This document shows positions 1 to 7,696 of a DNA stretch of 64,000 bases, piece after piece. The DNA lies in the NCBI RefSeq assembly GCF_029714305.1, contig NZ_CP121647.1:6034501-6098500 (forward strand), in the 5' to 3' direction. The notes under the pieces were generated by a model that saw only the letters and a list, made by a program, of their open reading frames with translations, made no database searches and was not told the origin of the DNA. Within the stretch, counting starts at the first letter, position 1; each line of letters begins with the position of its first letter. Position numbers and translations under genes: made by a program. This DNA is from Bradyrhizobium sp. CB3481. GTDB taxonomy: Bacteria > Pseudomonadota > Alphaproteobacteria > Rhizobiales > Xanthobacteraceae.

Positions 1-2
1 GT

Positions 3-821
3 GAGATCCGCTCGGCCTATGCGATGACGGAGCCGAACGTCGCCTCCTCCGACGCCAAGAACATTTCGACCACGGCAAAGCTGGTCGGCGACGAGTGGGT
101 GATCAATGGCGAGAAATACTACATCTCCGGCGCCGGCGATCCGCGCTGCAAGATCATGATCGTGATGGTGAAGACCAATCCCGACGCGCCGCCGAGCAAG
201 CAGCAGTCGCAGATCCTGGTACCGATCGATACACCCGGTGTCGAGATCCTCGGGCCGATGCACGTGTTCGGCCACGACCACGCGCCGCGCGGCCACATGC
301 ACCTGCGCTTCAACAATTGCCGCGTGCCGAAGGAGAACATCCTGCTCGGCGAAGGCCGCGGTTTTGAAATTTCGCAGGTCCGCCTCGGCCCGGGGCGCAT
401 CCATCACTGCATGCGCACGATCGGCAAGGCGGAAAAGGCGCTCGATTTGATGGTGTCGCGCGGTCTGACCCGCGAAGCCTTCGGCAAGAAGATCGCCCAT
501 CTCGGCGGCAACCTGCAGATCATCGCGCAGGCGCGCTGCGAGATCGAGGCGATGCGGCTGATGGTGCTGAAAGCGGCCAAGGCGATGGACGTGCTCGGCA
601 ACAAGGAAGCGCGGATCTGGGTCAGCATGGTCAAGGCGATGGTGCCGGAGCGTACCTGCAAGATCATCGACCAGGCGATCCAGATGCACGGCGCCACCGG
701 CATCTCGCAGTGGAGCCCGCTCGGCGAAATGTACCAGGACGTGCGGCATCTGCGCTTCGCCGACGGTCCCGATGAGGTGCACTGGATGGTGGTCGGCAGG
801 CATGAGCTGAGCATGCCGTAG
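3..821 (+). CDS. Acyl-CoA dehydrogenase, 5' end outside window
   Basis: The reading frame is open from base 3, so the N-terminal part lies beyond the left edge; an internal ATG at 24 is not the true start. Visible are the acyl-CoA dehydrogenase middle-domain signature (AMTEP followed by VASSDA), the beta domain, and the C-terminal helical domain with QMHGATGISQ and a closing DGPDEVHW block. The family oxidises an acyl-CoA at the alpha-beta bond using FAD and passes electrons to ETF in the cytoplasm. About 272 residues remain of a family usually 380-420 long. The chain-length substrate cannot be read from the sequence. A flavin reductase-like gene follows on the same strand after a palindromic repeat, so the two may be co-transcribed. 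Confidence 0.92.
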   Translation, partial: EIRSAYAMTEPNVASSDAKNISTTAKLVGDEWVINGEKYYISGAGDPRCKIMIVMVKTNPDAPPSKQQSQILVPIDTPGVEILGPMHVFGHDHAPRGHMHLRFNNCRVPKENILLGEGRGFEISQVRLGPGRIHHCMRTIGKAEKALDLMVSRGLTREAFGKKIAHLGGNLQIIAQARCEIEAMRLMVLKAAKAMDVLGNKEARIWVSMVKAMVPERTCKIIDQAIQMHGATGISQWSPLGEMYQDVRHLRFADGPDEVHWMVVGRHELSMP

Positions 822-847
822 CGGCTTGCTCACAAAGCCAACGCAAC

Positions 848-932
848 CGTCATTGCGAGGAGCAAAGCGACGAAGCAATCCATGCCTTCATATGCCGCGC
901 TATGGATTGCTTCGCTTCGCTCGCAATGACGG
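848..932. repeat. Palindromic intergenic repeat, family B
   Basis: The left arm starts CCGTCATTGCGAG and the right arm ends CTCGCAATGACGG, with GAAGCAATCC / GGATTGCTTC inner arms, so the whole element can fold into one long hairpin. The same family recurs at 36643-36721 and 48265-48380. Confidence 0.9.
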
Positions 933-960
933 AGAAACTAGCCCCACCCGCGAGTCCCCC

Positions 961-1581
961 ATGCAGTACGACCCCTCCGACCTAAAACCCCGCGAGCGCT
1001 ACAAGGTGCTGACGTCGTTCGTGCTGCCGCGGCCGATCGCGTGGGTGACGTCGGTGGGACCTGCCGGCGTGGTCAACGCGGCGCCGTTCAGTTTCTTCAA
1101 CGTGTTCTGCGAGGATCCGCCGCTTTGCATGTTCGCCGCCAACCTGCGGCCCGACGGCCGGGTCAAGGATACGGTGATCAACATCCGGGCGACGAACGAA
1201 TTCGTGGTCAACATGACCGACGAGGCGCTGGCGCACGCGATGCATGAGAGCAGCGGCGATTTTCCGCCCGAGATCGGCGAGCCGGATTACCTTAAACTCA
1301 AACTGGCGCCCTCGACCAAAATCGCCGTGCCGCGGCTGGCAGATGCGCCGTTTTCGATGGAATGCAGGACCTGGAAGGAAATCGACGTCAACGGCGACCG
1401 CCTGCTGATCATGGGCGAAGGCATCCACTTCCACATCCGCGACGACTTGTGGGACCACGTCGCGATGCGCGTGCACATGGATCGCTATCACCCGATCGGC
1501 CGCATGTTCGCGGATCGCTATTGCCGGACGGATGATCGCGTGGTGTTTCCGCCGGCCGAGGGGGCGAAGACCGCCGTCTGA
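961..1581 (+). CDS. Flavin reductase-like FMN-binding split-barrel protein
   Basis: The 206-residue product opens MQYDPSDLKPRERYKVLTS and contains RPIAWVTS and NAAPFSFFN, typical of the flavin reductase-like (split beta-barrel, FMN-binding) family. Members either reduce flavin for a partner monooxygenase or are flavoproteins of unknown substrate. The frame is open further upstream, but that part runs through a palindromic repeat; the ATG at 961 starts the conserved protein. It lies downstream of an acyl-CoA dehydrogenase on the same strand. The physiological partner is not evident. Confidence 0.85.
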   Translation: MQYDPSDLKPRERYKVLTSFVLPRPIAWVTSVGPAGVVNAAPFSFFNVFCEDPPLCMFAANLRPDGRVKDTVINIRATNEFVVNMTDEALAHAMHESSGDFPPEIGEPDYLKLKLAPSTKIAVPRLADAPFSMECRTWKEIDVNGDRLLIMGEGIHFHIRDDLWDHVAMRVHMDRYHPIGRMFADRYCRTDDRVVFPPAEGAKTAV

Positions 1582-1592
1582 GCCGACGCGTT

Positions 1593-1684
1593 TCGTAGGG
1601 TGGGCAAAGCGAAGCGTGCCCACCATTCCAACCACGCATGAAGATGGTGGGCACGGCGCAAGCGCGCCTTTGCCCACCCTACGA
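1593..1684. repeat. Palindromic intergenic repeat, family C
   Basis: Starts TCGTAGGGTGGGCAAAGCG and ends TTTGCCCACCCTACGA, with inner arms GTGCCCACC / GGTGGGCAC. It lies between convergent genes and ends three bases before the hydrolase stop codon. Related copies are at 8840-8965 and, as a GTAGGATGGG variant, at 25453-25537. Confidence 0.9.
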
Positions 1685-1687
1685 ATT

Positions 1688-2440
1688 TCAGGCCGGCCGG
1701 TGTGCGCGCATGAAAGACCGGATCTGGCGCACCGCGAGCGGTACCCGCTCCTTCGGCTCCTTCCACGGAAATAAACTCACTTCGGCGTTCGGCGCCAGCA
1801 TCGCGCTCTCCATCGCGACCGCATAGGGATGCGCCGGGATGTCGTCGGGCAGGATCAAGACCGGCGTCTGGCATTGCCGCACGAAATCGCGCGTGACCGT
1901 GAACACGAAATCCGGATTGGTGCGGTACATCCGCGTCAGGAATTTCTCGGCCTGCTCCATCGTGATGTCGGGCCGGCGTTTTGTCAGTTCGGGCGCCCAG
2001 CCCCTCATGTTGTTGTCGTAGAACAGGTCGCGCATTTCGGGACGCGAGCCTGACGGCATTGCGAGCACGCCCGCCACCACGCGATCCGGCGCGCGCTTGA
2101 GCAAATTCCAGATCAAAGGGCCGCCGATGCAGAAGCCCAGCACCATGAATTTTTCGAAACCGAGATGGTCCATCAGCGCGAGCTGATCGTCGGTGTGGGA
2201 ATCCCAGGGGCGGTCGGTCTCGAGCGGCCCTGACGACTGGCCGGGCGGCGCGTTGCGCAGGTCGAAGGCGACGCAGCGGTACTCGTCGCCAAACTCCTTG
2301 ATGGCGTTGAAGGGCGGATAGTCGCCGGTGATGCCGGAGATGTTCGAGTTCAACCCGCCGCCGGCGATCAGCAGCAGCGGGAAGCCGGAACCGGCCTCCT
2401 CATAGTGGATGCGGACGGCGTCTTTTTCGAGAAAGCTCAT
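1688..2440 (-). CDS. Alpha/beta hydrolase with cysteine nucleophile elbow
   Basis: A 250-residue alpha/beta-hydrolase-fold protein. The oxyanion region reads LLLIAGGGLNSN and the nucleophile elbow is LGFCIGG (Cys about residue 104). In this fold the elbow is usually G-x-S-x-G; a Cys there is known from dienelactone hydrolases and PHA synthases. The substrate is unknown. The ATG at 2440 is preceded by GGGAGA at good spacing; the open frame upstream of it runs into a copy of the GST tail and is not used. The gene is the last of a minus-strand run below the GST gene and the unknown gene 2539-3249. Confidence 0.82.
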   Translation of the reverse strand: MSFLEKDAVRIHYEEAGSGFPLLLIAGGGLNSNISGITGDYPPFNAIKEFGDEYRCVAFDLRNAPPGQSSGPLETDRPWDSHTDDQLALMDHLGFEKFMVLGFCIGGPLIWNLLKRAPDRVVAGVLAMPSGSRPEMRDLFYDNNMRGWAPELTKRRPDITMEQAEKFLTRMYRTNPDFVFTVTRDFVRQCQTPVLILPDDIPAHPYAVAMESAMLAPNAEVSLFPWKEPKERVPLAVRQIRSFMRAHRPA

Positions 2441-2477
2441 GCGGTTTCTCCCTGCCCGCGCATCACGCCTTCGCGGG

Positions 2478-2518
2478 GCCGATCTTGTCCTGCGTTTTGT
2501 ATCGAAATCGCTGGCGTC
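2478..2518. repeat. Direct repeat, copy A (remnant of GST 3' end)
   Basis: Matches 3324-3365 at about 38 of 41 positions with one single-base deletion. Read on the minus strand in the GST frame, with the deletion repaired, it encodes DASDFDT...TQDKIG and then PAKA and a stop. It therefore looks like an older GST C-terminus left beyond the inserted gene. Confidence 0.85.
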
Positions 2519-2538
2519 GCCATGCCGGCCTGGCGGCG

Positions 2539-3249
2539 TCAGTTCCAGAATTTCCACCACGGACGTGAACCTGGCACGCCATCAGCGCGTTTCGGCGCGC
2601 GCACCATGTTTGCTTCCGCCCGCAAAAATTCCTCTTCATCGTCGTTCAACCAGAAATTCGTTCCATCGGCTTGCAACCGATCCAGAGGGAAGCCGGTAAA
2701 TGATCTGCATATCTCGAACACGAGTTCCTCGCCAAAATCGGGATCGCCCATATCACCATATTCGGGATGGCGGGGGTCCCGATATCGGGTCACTCCGTCG
2801 ACGTCATGGCGATCGAATTTGGAGAGATAGGCTTCTTCTACCGGCAGCCGCGACCCCTCATCGGCGATCACCATCCCATCGTAGCCGTGTTGGCGGCGGA
2901 TCAACGTGCCCCGATGGAAAATCGCAAATCCCCAATGACCGACTACGCTGTGCAGGGACAGAACCGCGATATCTGCTTCGGAAAATCGACGAAGCAGCAC
3001 ATTTCTGAAGACTTCAAACTCCTGATTCTCTTCATCGCCTTCGCCGGCAAAAAAGTATCCCGCAAGGGGGCTGTATATGATCGCGCAATCGTCCACCATG
3101 CCGATCCAGATACTGCCTTGCAGGGCACCGTCAATTGGCGTGTCACTGACCTTGCGCACCTTGTCATAGCCGAGGTCACCGAGAAGTTTCTCTGGTCCGC
3201 CGTCGAGCACTGCTGGCCGAACAAGGATTGTATGCGTTTTCCAGCCCAA
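2539..3249 (-). CDS. Unknown protein, possibly DUF6928-like
   Basis: I chose the TTG at 3249 because GGAGG stands six bases upstream and the protein then opens MGWKTHTILVRP. A GTG at 3309 overlapping the GST stop is possible but has no such support. The product is 236 residues, acidic, with no signal peptide or membrane segment, ending WWKFWN. From memory, the MG-x-KT opening and the HSVVGHWGFAIFHRG block with following LPVEEAYL resemble the DUF6928 family, which has no known function; this is a weak by-eye match. Base composition is visibly lower in GC than the neighbours. The gene is bracketed by direct repeats derived from the GST 3' end, suggesting acquisition by insertion or duplication. 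Confidence 0.72.
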   Translation of the reverse strand: MGWKTHTILVRPAVLDGGPEKLLGDLGYDKVRKVSDTPIDGALQGSIWIGMVDDCAIIYSPLAGYFFAGEGDEENQEFEVFRNVLLRRFSEADIAVLSLHSVVGHWGFAIFHRGTLIRRQHGYDGMVIADEGSRLPVEEAYLSKFDRHDVDGVTRYRDPRHPEYGDMGDPDFGEELVFEICRSFTGFPLDRLQADGTNFWLNDDEEEFLRAEANMVRAPKRADGVPGSRPWWKFWN

Positions 3250-3305
3250 CCCGCGCCTCCACAATCTGTAATTGTCAGAGCGTGTAGCAGCCCGCGGTCG
3301 GTCTG

Positions 3306-4199
3306 TCACGTACTGGCCGGCTCGCCGATCTTGTCCTGCGTCTTGGTGTCGAAATCGCTGGCGTCATGCCGCTCGTGCAACTGGCTCGCCGGATCGCCCG
3401 AGATGCGGTTGACCATGCGGCCGCGCTTCACCGCCGGGCGTTTCGCGATCGCATCGGTCCAGCGCTGCACGTTCTTGTATTCGTGCACCGACAGGAATTC
3501 GCCGGCGCCGTAGACCAGCCCCTTGGCCAGCGCGCCATACCACGGCCAGGTCGCCATGTCGGCGATGGTGTAGTCCTTGCCGGCGAGATATTCGTTGTCG
3601 GCCAGGCGCCGATCGAGCACGTCGAGCTGGCGCTTCACCTCCATGGCGTAGCGGTCGATGGCGTATTCGATCTTGGTCGGCGCGTAGGCGTAGAAATGGC
3701 CGAAGCCGCCGCCGAGAAACGGCGCGCTGCCCATCTGCCAGAACAGCCATGACAGGCACTCCGCGCGCGCCGCGCCGCTGGTTGGCAGGAACGCACCAAA
3801 CTTCTCGGCGAGATGCACCAGGATCGCGCCCGATTCAAACACCCGGATCGGCTCCGGCCCGCTGCGGTCCATCAGCGCCGGAATCTTCGAGTTCGGATTG
3901 ACGGCAACAAAGCCGCTGCCGAACTGGTTGCCGTCGATCTTGATCAGCCAGGCGTCGTATTCCGCGCCGCTGAAGCCGGCCGCCAGCAACTCCTCGAACA
4001 TCACGGTGACCTTCACCCCGTTCGGCGTCGCCAGCGAATAGAGCTGGAACGGGTGGCGGCCGACCGGCAGCTCGGCCTCATGCGTCGCGCCCGCGATGGG
4101 CCGATTGATGCTGGCGAAGCGGCCGCCGCTTTCCTTGTTCCAGGTCCAGACTTTTGGCGGCTCGTATCCAAGGGGACTGTTGGCGGGGGCGTCGGTCAT
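3306..4199 (-). CDS. YghU-type glutathione transferase / disulfide-bond oxidoreductase
   Basis: The 297-residue protein has the long N-terminal extension of YghU-type transferases (PPKVWTWNKE, FASINRPIAGATHE), a thioredoxin-like GST domain starting HPFQLYSLATPNGVKVT, the LVHLAEKFG segment, and an alpha-helical C-terminal domain with YTIADMATWPWYG. YghU-type enzymes use glutathione to reduce disulfides or peroxides in the cytoplasm. The ATG at 4199 begins MTDAPANSPLGYEPPK. The last residues (DASDFDTKTQDKIGEPAST) lie in direct-repeat copy B; a second version of this tail survives at 2478-2518, so the current terminus may be altered from the ancestral one. Confidence 0.9.
   Translation of the reverse strand: MTDAPANSPLGYEPPKVWTWNKESGGRFASINRPIAGATHEAELPVGRHPFQLYSLATPNGVKVTVMFEELLAAGFSGAEYDAWLIKIDGNQFGSGFVAVNPNSKIPALMDRSGPEPIRVFESGAILVHLAEKFGAFLPTSGAARAECLSWLFWQMGSAPFLGGGFGHFYAYAPTKIEYAIDRYAMEVKRQLDVLDRRLADNEYLAGKDYTIADMATWPWYGALAKGLVYGAGEFLSVHEYKNVQRWTDAIAKRPAVKRGRMVNRISGDPASQLHERHDASDFDTKTQDKIGEPAST
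3324..3365. repeat. Direct repeat, copy B (inside GST 3' end)
   Basis: This segment encodes the GST residues DASDFDTKTQDKIG and matches 2478-2518. The two copies are in the same orientation, 846 bases apart, and flank the gene of unknown function. Confidence 0.85.
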
Positions 4200-4437
4200 T
4201 CGGGATGGCTCCAGGCTGTTCGGCCGTCTCGCGGTGGCGTGATATGCGCAGTCGTTTCGCTGGCCTTTTATACCGGCCCCTACGATCTGGTAGCAGCGCC
4301 GCAACCAAACAAGAAGGCGGCAAAAATCAGGGGAGCAATGCACTTCCGGCAAATGATGTCCTCGGAGCAATGCCGCTGTGGCTGGCGCGGTCGCGATCCG
4401 CCATAATGGCTGTGTCGCGACAACAGAGACCCTGCAA

Positions 4438-5589
4438 ATGCTCCCGTCCCAGCGCGCCTTATTCGAGATCCCGCGCCAGATCTGCTACCTCAACGCCGCC
4501 GGCTATAGCCCGCTGCCCATCCGCACCCTGGAGGCCGGCCGCGCCGCGGTTCTCCGCAAGGGCACGCCGTGGACGCTCGAGGCCTCCTTCGCCAACCAGC
4601 AGCATGAACGCGCCCGCGCTGCGGCCGCCCGACTGATCAATGCCGAGGCTTCCGACATCGCGCTGATCTCCTCGATCAGTTACGGCGTTGCGACCGCCGC
4701 GAAGATATTGCCGATCGCCCGCGGCAGCCGCGTGATCGTGCTGGAGGACGATCATTCCTCGCCGGTGCTTGAATGGCACACACGGGCCGAGGCGGAAGGC
4801 TTCACTGTCGACACCGTCCGGCAACCCGGCGATGGCGACTGGACCTCGGCGGTGCTCGAAAGCATCGCGCGATCCGGACCACCGGTCAGCCTGGCCTCGA
4901 TTTCGTCGGTGCACTGGTCGGACGGCGGGTTGATCGACGTCGACAAGGTCGGCGCGGCGCTGCGCCAGCACGGCGCGGCCTTCCTGATCGACGCGACGCA
5001 CGGCGTGGGCGTACTGGCGATGGACGTCACGCGGCTCGATCCCGATTTTGTGATCTTCCCGACCTACAAATGGCTGCTCGGCCCTTATGGCCGCGCCTTT
5101 CTCCATGTCGCCAAACGCCATCAAGGCGGCTTCCCGCTCGAGCAGACCGCGTCCGGCCGCCGCGACGTGCGCGCCGACAACGCGGTCTATTTCACCGATA
5201 TCAGTTACGTACCCGATGCGCGGCGCTTCGATATGGGCGAGCGCGACCATTTCATCTCGATGGAGATGGCTTCGATCGGCATGGAGATGATGGCGGACTG
5301 GGGCACAGCCGCCGTCGTGCAACGGCTTGCGATGCTGACCGAGCGGATCGAAGCGGGCGTGCGCGGCATTGGCGGCGTCCACGTTCCCGAACCCCATCTG
5401 CGGGCGCCGCACATCTTGAGCCTTGCGTTTGAGGGCGGAATGCCGGCAGGCCTCGTCGAAGGATTGGCGAGCGAAGGCGTCCATGTCGCGCCGCGCCTCG
5501 GGCGCATGCGCATCTCGCCGCATGTCTATAATGACGAGGCGGATGTCGATCGCTTCGTCGAGGTGCTGACGCGGCGGCTGCGGGGCTGA
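4438..5589 (+). CDS. Class V aminotransferase-fold PLP enzyme
   Basis: A fold-type I PLP enzyme of about 383 residues. The N-terminus contains CYLNAAGYSPLP, the PLP-contact Asp is in FLIDATHGVGVL, and the Schiff-base Lys is in FPTYKWLLGPYG; the domain closes with APHILSLAF and RMRISPHVYN. The class V group includes cysteine desulfurases, isopenicillin N epimerases and kynureninases; the exact reaction cannot be assigned. ATG 4438 gives MLPSQRALFEIPRQICYLN; a GTG at 4378 would add 20 unconserved-looking residues. It is divergent from the GST gene. Confidence 0.82.
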   Translation: MLPSQRALFEIPRQICYLNAAGYSPLPIRTLEAGRAAVLRKGTPWTLEASFANQQHERARAAAARLINAEASDIALISSISYGVATAAKILPIARGSRVIVLEDDHSSPVLEWHTRAEAEGFTVDTVRQPGDGDWTSAVLESIARSGPPVSLASISSVHWSDGGLIDVDKVGAALRQHGAAFLIDATHGVGVLAMDVTRLDPDFVIFPTYKWLLGPYGRAFLHVAKRHQGGFPLEQTASGRRDVRADNAVYFTDISYVPDARRFDMGERDHFISMEMASIGMEMMADWGTAAVVQRLAMLTERIEAGVRGIGGVHVPEPHLRAPHILSLAFEGGMPAGLVEGLASEGVHVAPRLGRMRISPHVYNDEADVDRFVEVLTRRLRG

Positions 5590-5601
5590 CCCCATGTCAG
5601 A

Positions 5602-5702
5602 CCTCATCCTGAGGAGCCGCGAAGCGGCGTCTCGAAGGATGAATGGCACCAGCGGGGCCGCATGGTTCGAGACGGCGCATTCGCGCCTCCTCACCATGAG
5701 GG
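5602..5702. repeat. Palindromic intergenic repeat, family A
   Basis: Runs from CCTCATCCTGAGGAGC to CTCCTCACCATGAGGG with inner GTCTCGAAGGATG and GGTTCGAGACG blocks. The stop codon and last three sense codons of the following monooxygenase lie inside it. Six other family A copies are in the window (7507, 28838, 36750, 41424, 49699, 54803). Confidence 0.9.
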
Positions 5703-7385
5703 TAACAGAGTTACGATGCCGCGGCTTATGACGCCGCGACCTTGCGTGGCGCTTCCGCCCGCTCCCATCACAAATCCCTCATAGCCTTTGGCGGCGACCT
5801 CGTCACAGATCTTTCGGTAGGGGCCGACGCCGCCGATATAGGGCATGAAGATGCGCGGCTTGCCCGGAACATTGGCGCCCATGTACCAGGAATTGGCCTG
5901 CGGATAGAGCGTGGCGGCCGCAACCTCATTGACGTGGTCGACCCATTTGTCTTCGGCGTCCGCCGACGCCTCCATCGTGTCCAGACCGCGTTCGCGCATG
6001 TACGCGAGGCAGTCCGCGATCCAGTCGACATGCTGCTCGATCGAGACGATCATGTTCGACAGCACCGACGGGCTGCCGGGGCCGGTGATGACGAACAGGT
6101 TGGGAAAGCCCGCGCTCATCAGGCCGAGATAGGTGCGCGGGCCGGCTGCCCATTTCTGGTTCAGCGTCTGGCCACCACGTCCCTTCATATCGATTTTGGC
6201 CACCGATCCGGTCATGGCGTCAAAGCCGGTCGCCAGCACCAACGCGTCGACCTCGTAATCCTTGCCGGCAACGCGCACGGCGTTTTCGGTGATCTCCTCG
6301 ATCGGGTTCGACTTGATGTCGACCAGCGTCACGTTCGGCCGATTGAAGGTCGCGAAATAATCGGTGTCGATGCAGATGCGCTTGGAGCCGATCGGGTGAT
6401 CGTTCGGCTGCAGCGCTCTTGCCGTTCTGGGGTCCTTGACGATCTCGGCAATCTTCTCGCGGACAAAATCGGCCGCAGTGTCGTTCGCCGCCTTGTCGAG
6501 CCCGAGATTATTGTAGACCGACATGAAGGTGAGGCCGCCGCGCTGCCAGCGCGCCTCATATTTCGCGCGGCGTTCATTGTCGCCATCATCGAGCGCGCCG
6601 CGGTCGGGCATCTCGGTATAGATGCCGTTCCGCGCGACTTCGCGGGCAAAGCGCCTGATCTCGGGATAATTGTCGCGAAATTTCTTGCGCTCTGCGTCCG
6701 TCAGCGGTGCGTTGCGGGCAGGAATCGAAAAATTCGCGGTGCGCTGGAATACCGTGAGATGACTCGCCTGCTCGGCGATGACGGGCACGGACTGGATGCC
6801 TGACGAGCCCGTGCCGATGACGGCGACGCGCTGGCCGGTGAAATCGACCGCCTCATGCGGCCAGTGCCCGGTGTGATAGACCTTGCCCTTGAATTGATCG
6901 AGGCCCTTGATATCGGGCATGCGCGCGTTCGACAGGCAGCCGGTGGCGAGCACGACGAATTTTGCCGTCACCGTCTTGCCGTCGGATGTCGTGACCGACC
7001 AGAGATTAGTGACCTCGTCAAAAACGGCGCTTTCGACGCGGGTGTCGAACTGGATATCCTTCCGCAGATCGAAGCGGTCGGCAACGTGGTTGGCGTATTT
7101 CAGGATCTCCGGCTGCGGCGCGTAGCGTTCGCTCCAGTCCCACTCCTGCTGCAGCTCTTCGGAGAACGAATAGGAGTACTGCATGCTCTCGACGTCGCAG
7201 CGCGCGCCGGGATAGCGGTTCCAGTACCAGGTGCCGCCGACGCCCGAGCCCTGTTCAAAAACCCGCGCCGTCATCCCCTGCCCGCGCAAGCGGTGCAGCA
7301 TGTACATGCCGGCAAAGCCCGCGCCAACCACGACGACATCGTAGGTGGCGGAGGATTTGGCGGTAACGGAAGACGTGGCGGACAT
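5691..7385 (-). CDS. Baeyer-Villiger type flavin monooxygenase
   Basis: A 564-residue FAD/NADPH monooxygenase. The FAD Rossmann motif GAGFAG is at residues 21-26. The type I Baeyer-Villiger fingerprint F-x-G-x3-H-x3-W-P is at about 165-176 (FKGKVYHTGHWP), and the NADPH Rossmann motif GTGSSG is at 191-196. Such enzymes insert one oxygen next to a ketone carbonyl to give an ester or lactone; the substrate is not predictable here. ATG 7385 gives MSATSSVTAKSSATYDVVVV and has GGGAG upstream. The final residues PSW and the stop are encoded by a palindromic repeat, so the C-terminus may have been reshaped by repeat insertion. Confidence 0.9.
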   Translation of the reverse strand: MSATSSVTAKSSATYDVVVVGAGFAGMYMLHRLRGQGMTARVFEQGSGVGGTWYWNRYPGARCDVESMQYSYSFSEELQQEWDWSERYAPQPEILKYANHVADRFDLRKDIQFDTRVESAVFDEVTNLWSVTTSDGKTVTAKFVVLATGCLSNARMPDIKGLDQFKGKVYHTGHWPHEAVDFTGQRVAVIGTGSSGIQSVPVIAEQASHLTVFQRTANFSIPARNAPLTDAERKKFRDNYPEIRRFAREVARNGIYTEMPDRGALDDGDNERRAKYEARWQRGGLTFMSVYNNLGLDKAANDTAADFVREKIAEIVKDPRTARALQPNDHPIGSKRICIDTDYFATFNRPNVTLVDIKSNPIEEITENAVRVAGKDYEVDALVLATGFDAMTGSVAKIDMKGRGGQTLNQKWAAGPRTYLGLMSAGFPNLFVITGPGSPSVLSNMIVSIEQHVDWIADCLAYMRERGLDTMEASADAEDKWVDHVNEVAAATLYPQANSWYMGANVPGKPRIFMPYIGGVGPYRKICDEVAAKGYEGFVMGAGGSATQGRGVISRGIVTLLPSW

Positions 7386-7506
7386 GAAGGCGGGCTCCCT
7401 TGGCTTATCTCTTGATTTGGCCGCCAGCATTCTATCCGCAGCGTGAAAGCGCAAGACGCAAATCGGCGGCATGGCATTGCATATTTTGCGCGGTGGAATG
7501 TTCGCT

Positions 7507-7606
7507 CCTCATGGTGAGGAGCGCGTCTTCGCGCGTCTCGAACCATGAGGCCACAGGCGGGCCTGCATCCTTCGAGACGCCGCTCCGCGGCTCCTCAGGA
7601 TGAGGG
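7507..7606. repeat. Palindromic intergenic repeat, family A
   Basis: Runs from CCTCATGGTGAGGAGC to CTCCTCAGGATGAGGG, i.e. the inverse orientation of the copy at 5602. It fills most of the 311-base gap between the divergent monooxygenase and nitronate monooxygenase genes; the remainder shows no gene. Confidence 0.9.
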
Positions 7607-7696
7607 TCAGGAGTGCTTGGCATGCAAGCCTCCGATGGGCTAGCGTTCCGCGGAAGCCGAGCAGTAACTGGAATGCCGCCGCCAGGAGGACACACC

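Noticed and set aside
848..932. Extended N-terminus of the flavin reductase-like protein encoded by the repeat
   Set aside because: The extra residues come from a palindromic repeat; ATG 961 starts the conserved protein.
3250..3309. GTG start at 3309 overlapping the GST stop for the gene of unknown function
   Set aside because: The TTG at 3249 has GGAGG at ideal spacing and gives a family-like MGWKT opening; the extra 20 residues look unconserved.
4459..5697. Minus-strand open frame of about 410 codons opposite the class V PLP enzyme
   Set aside because: Product is low-complexity Arg/Asp/His-rich; the plus strand has clear PLP motifs.
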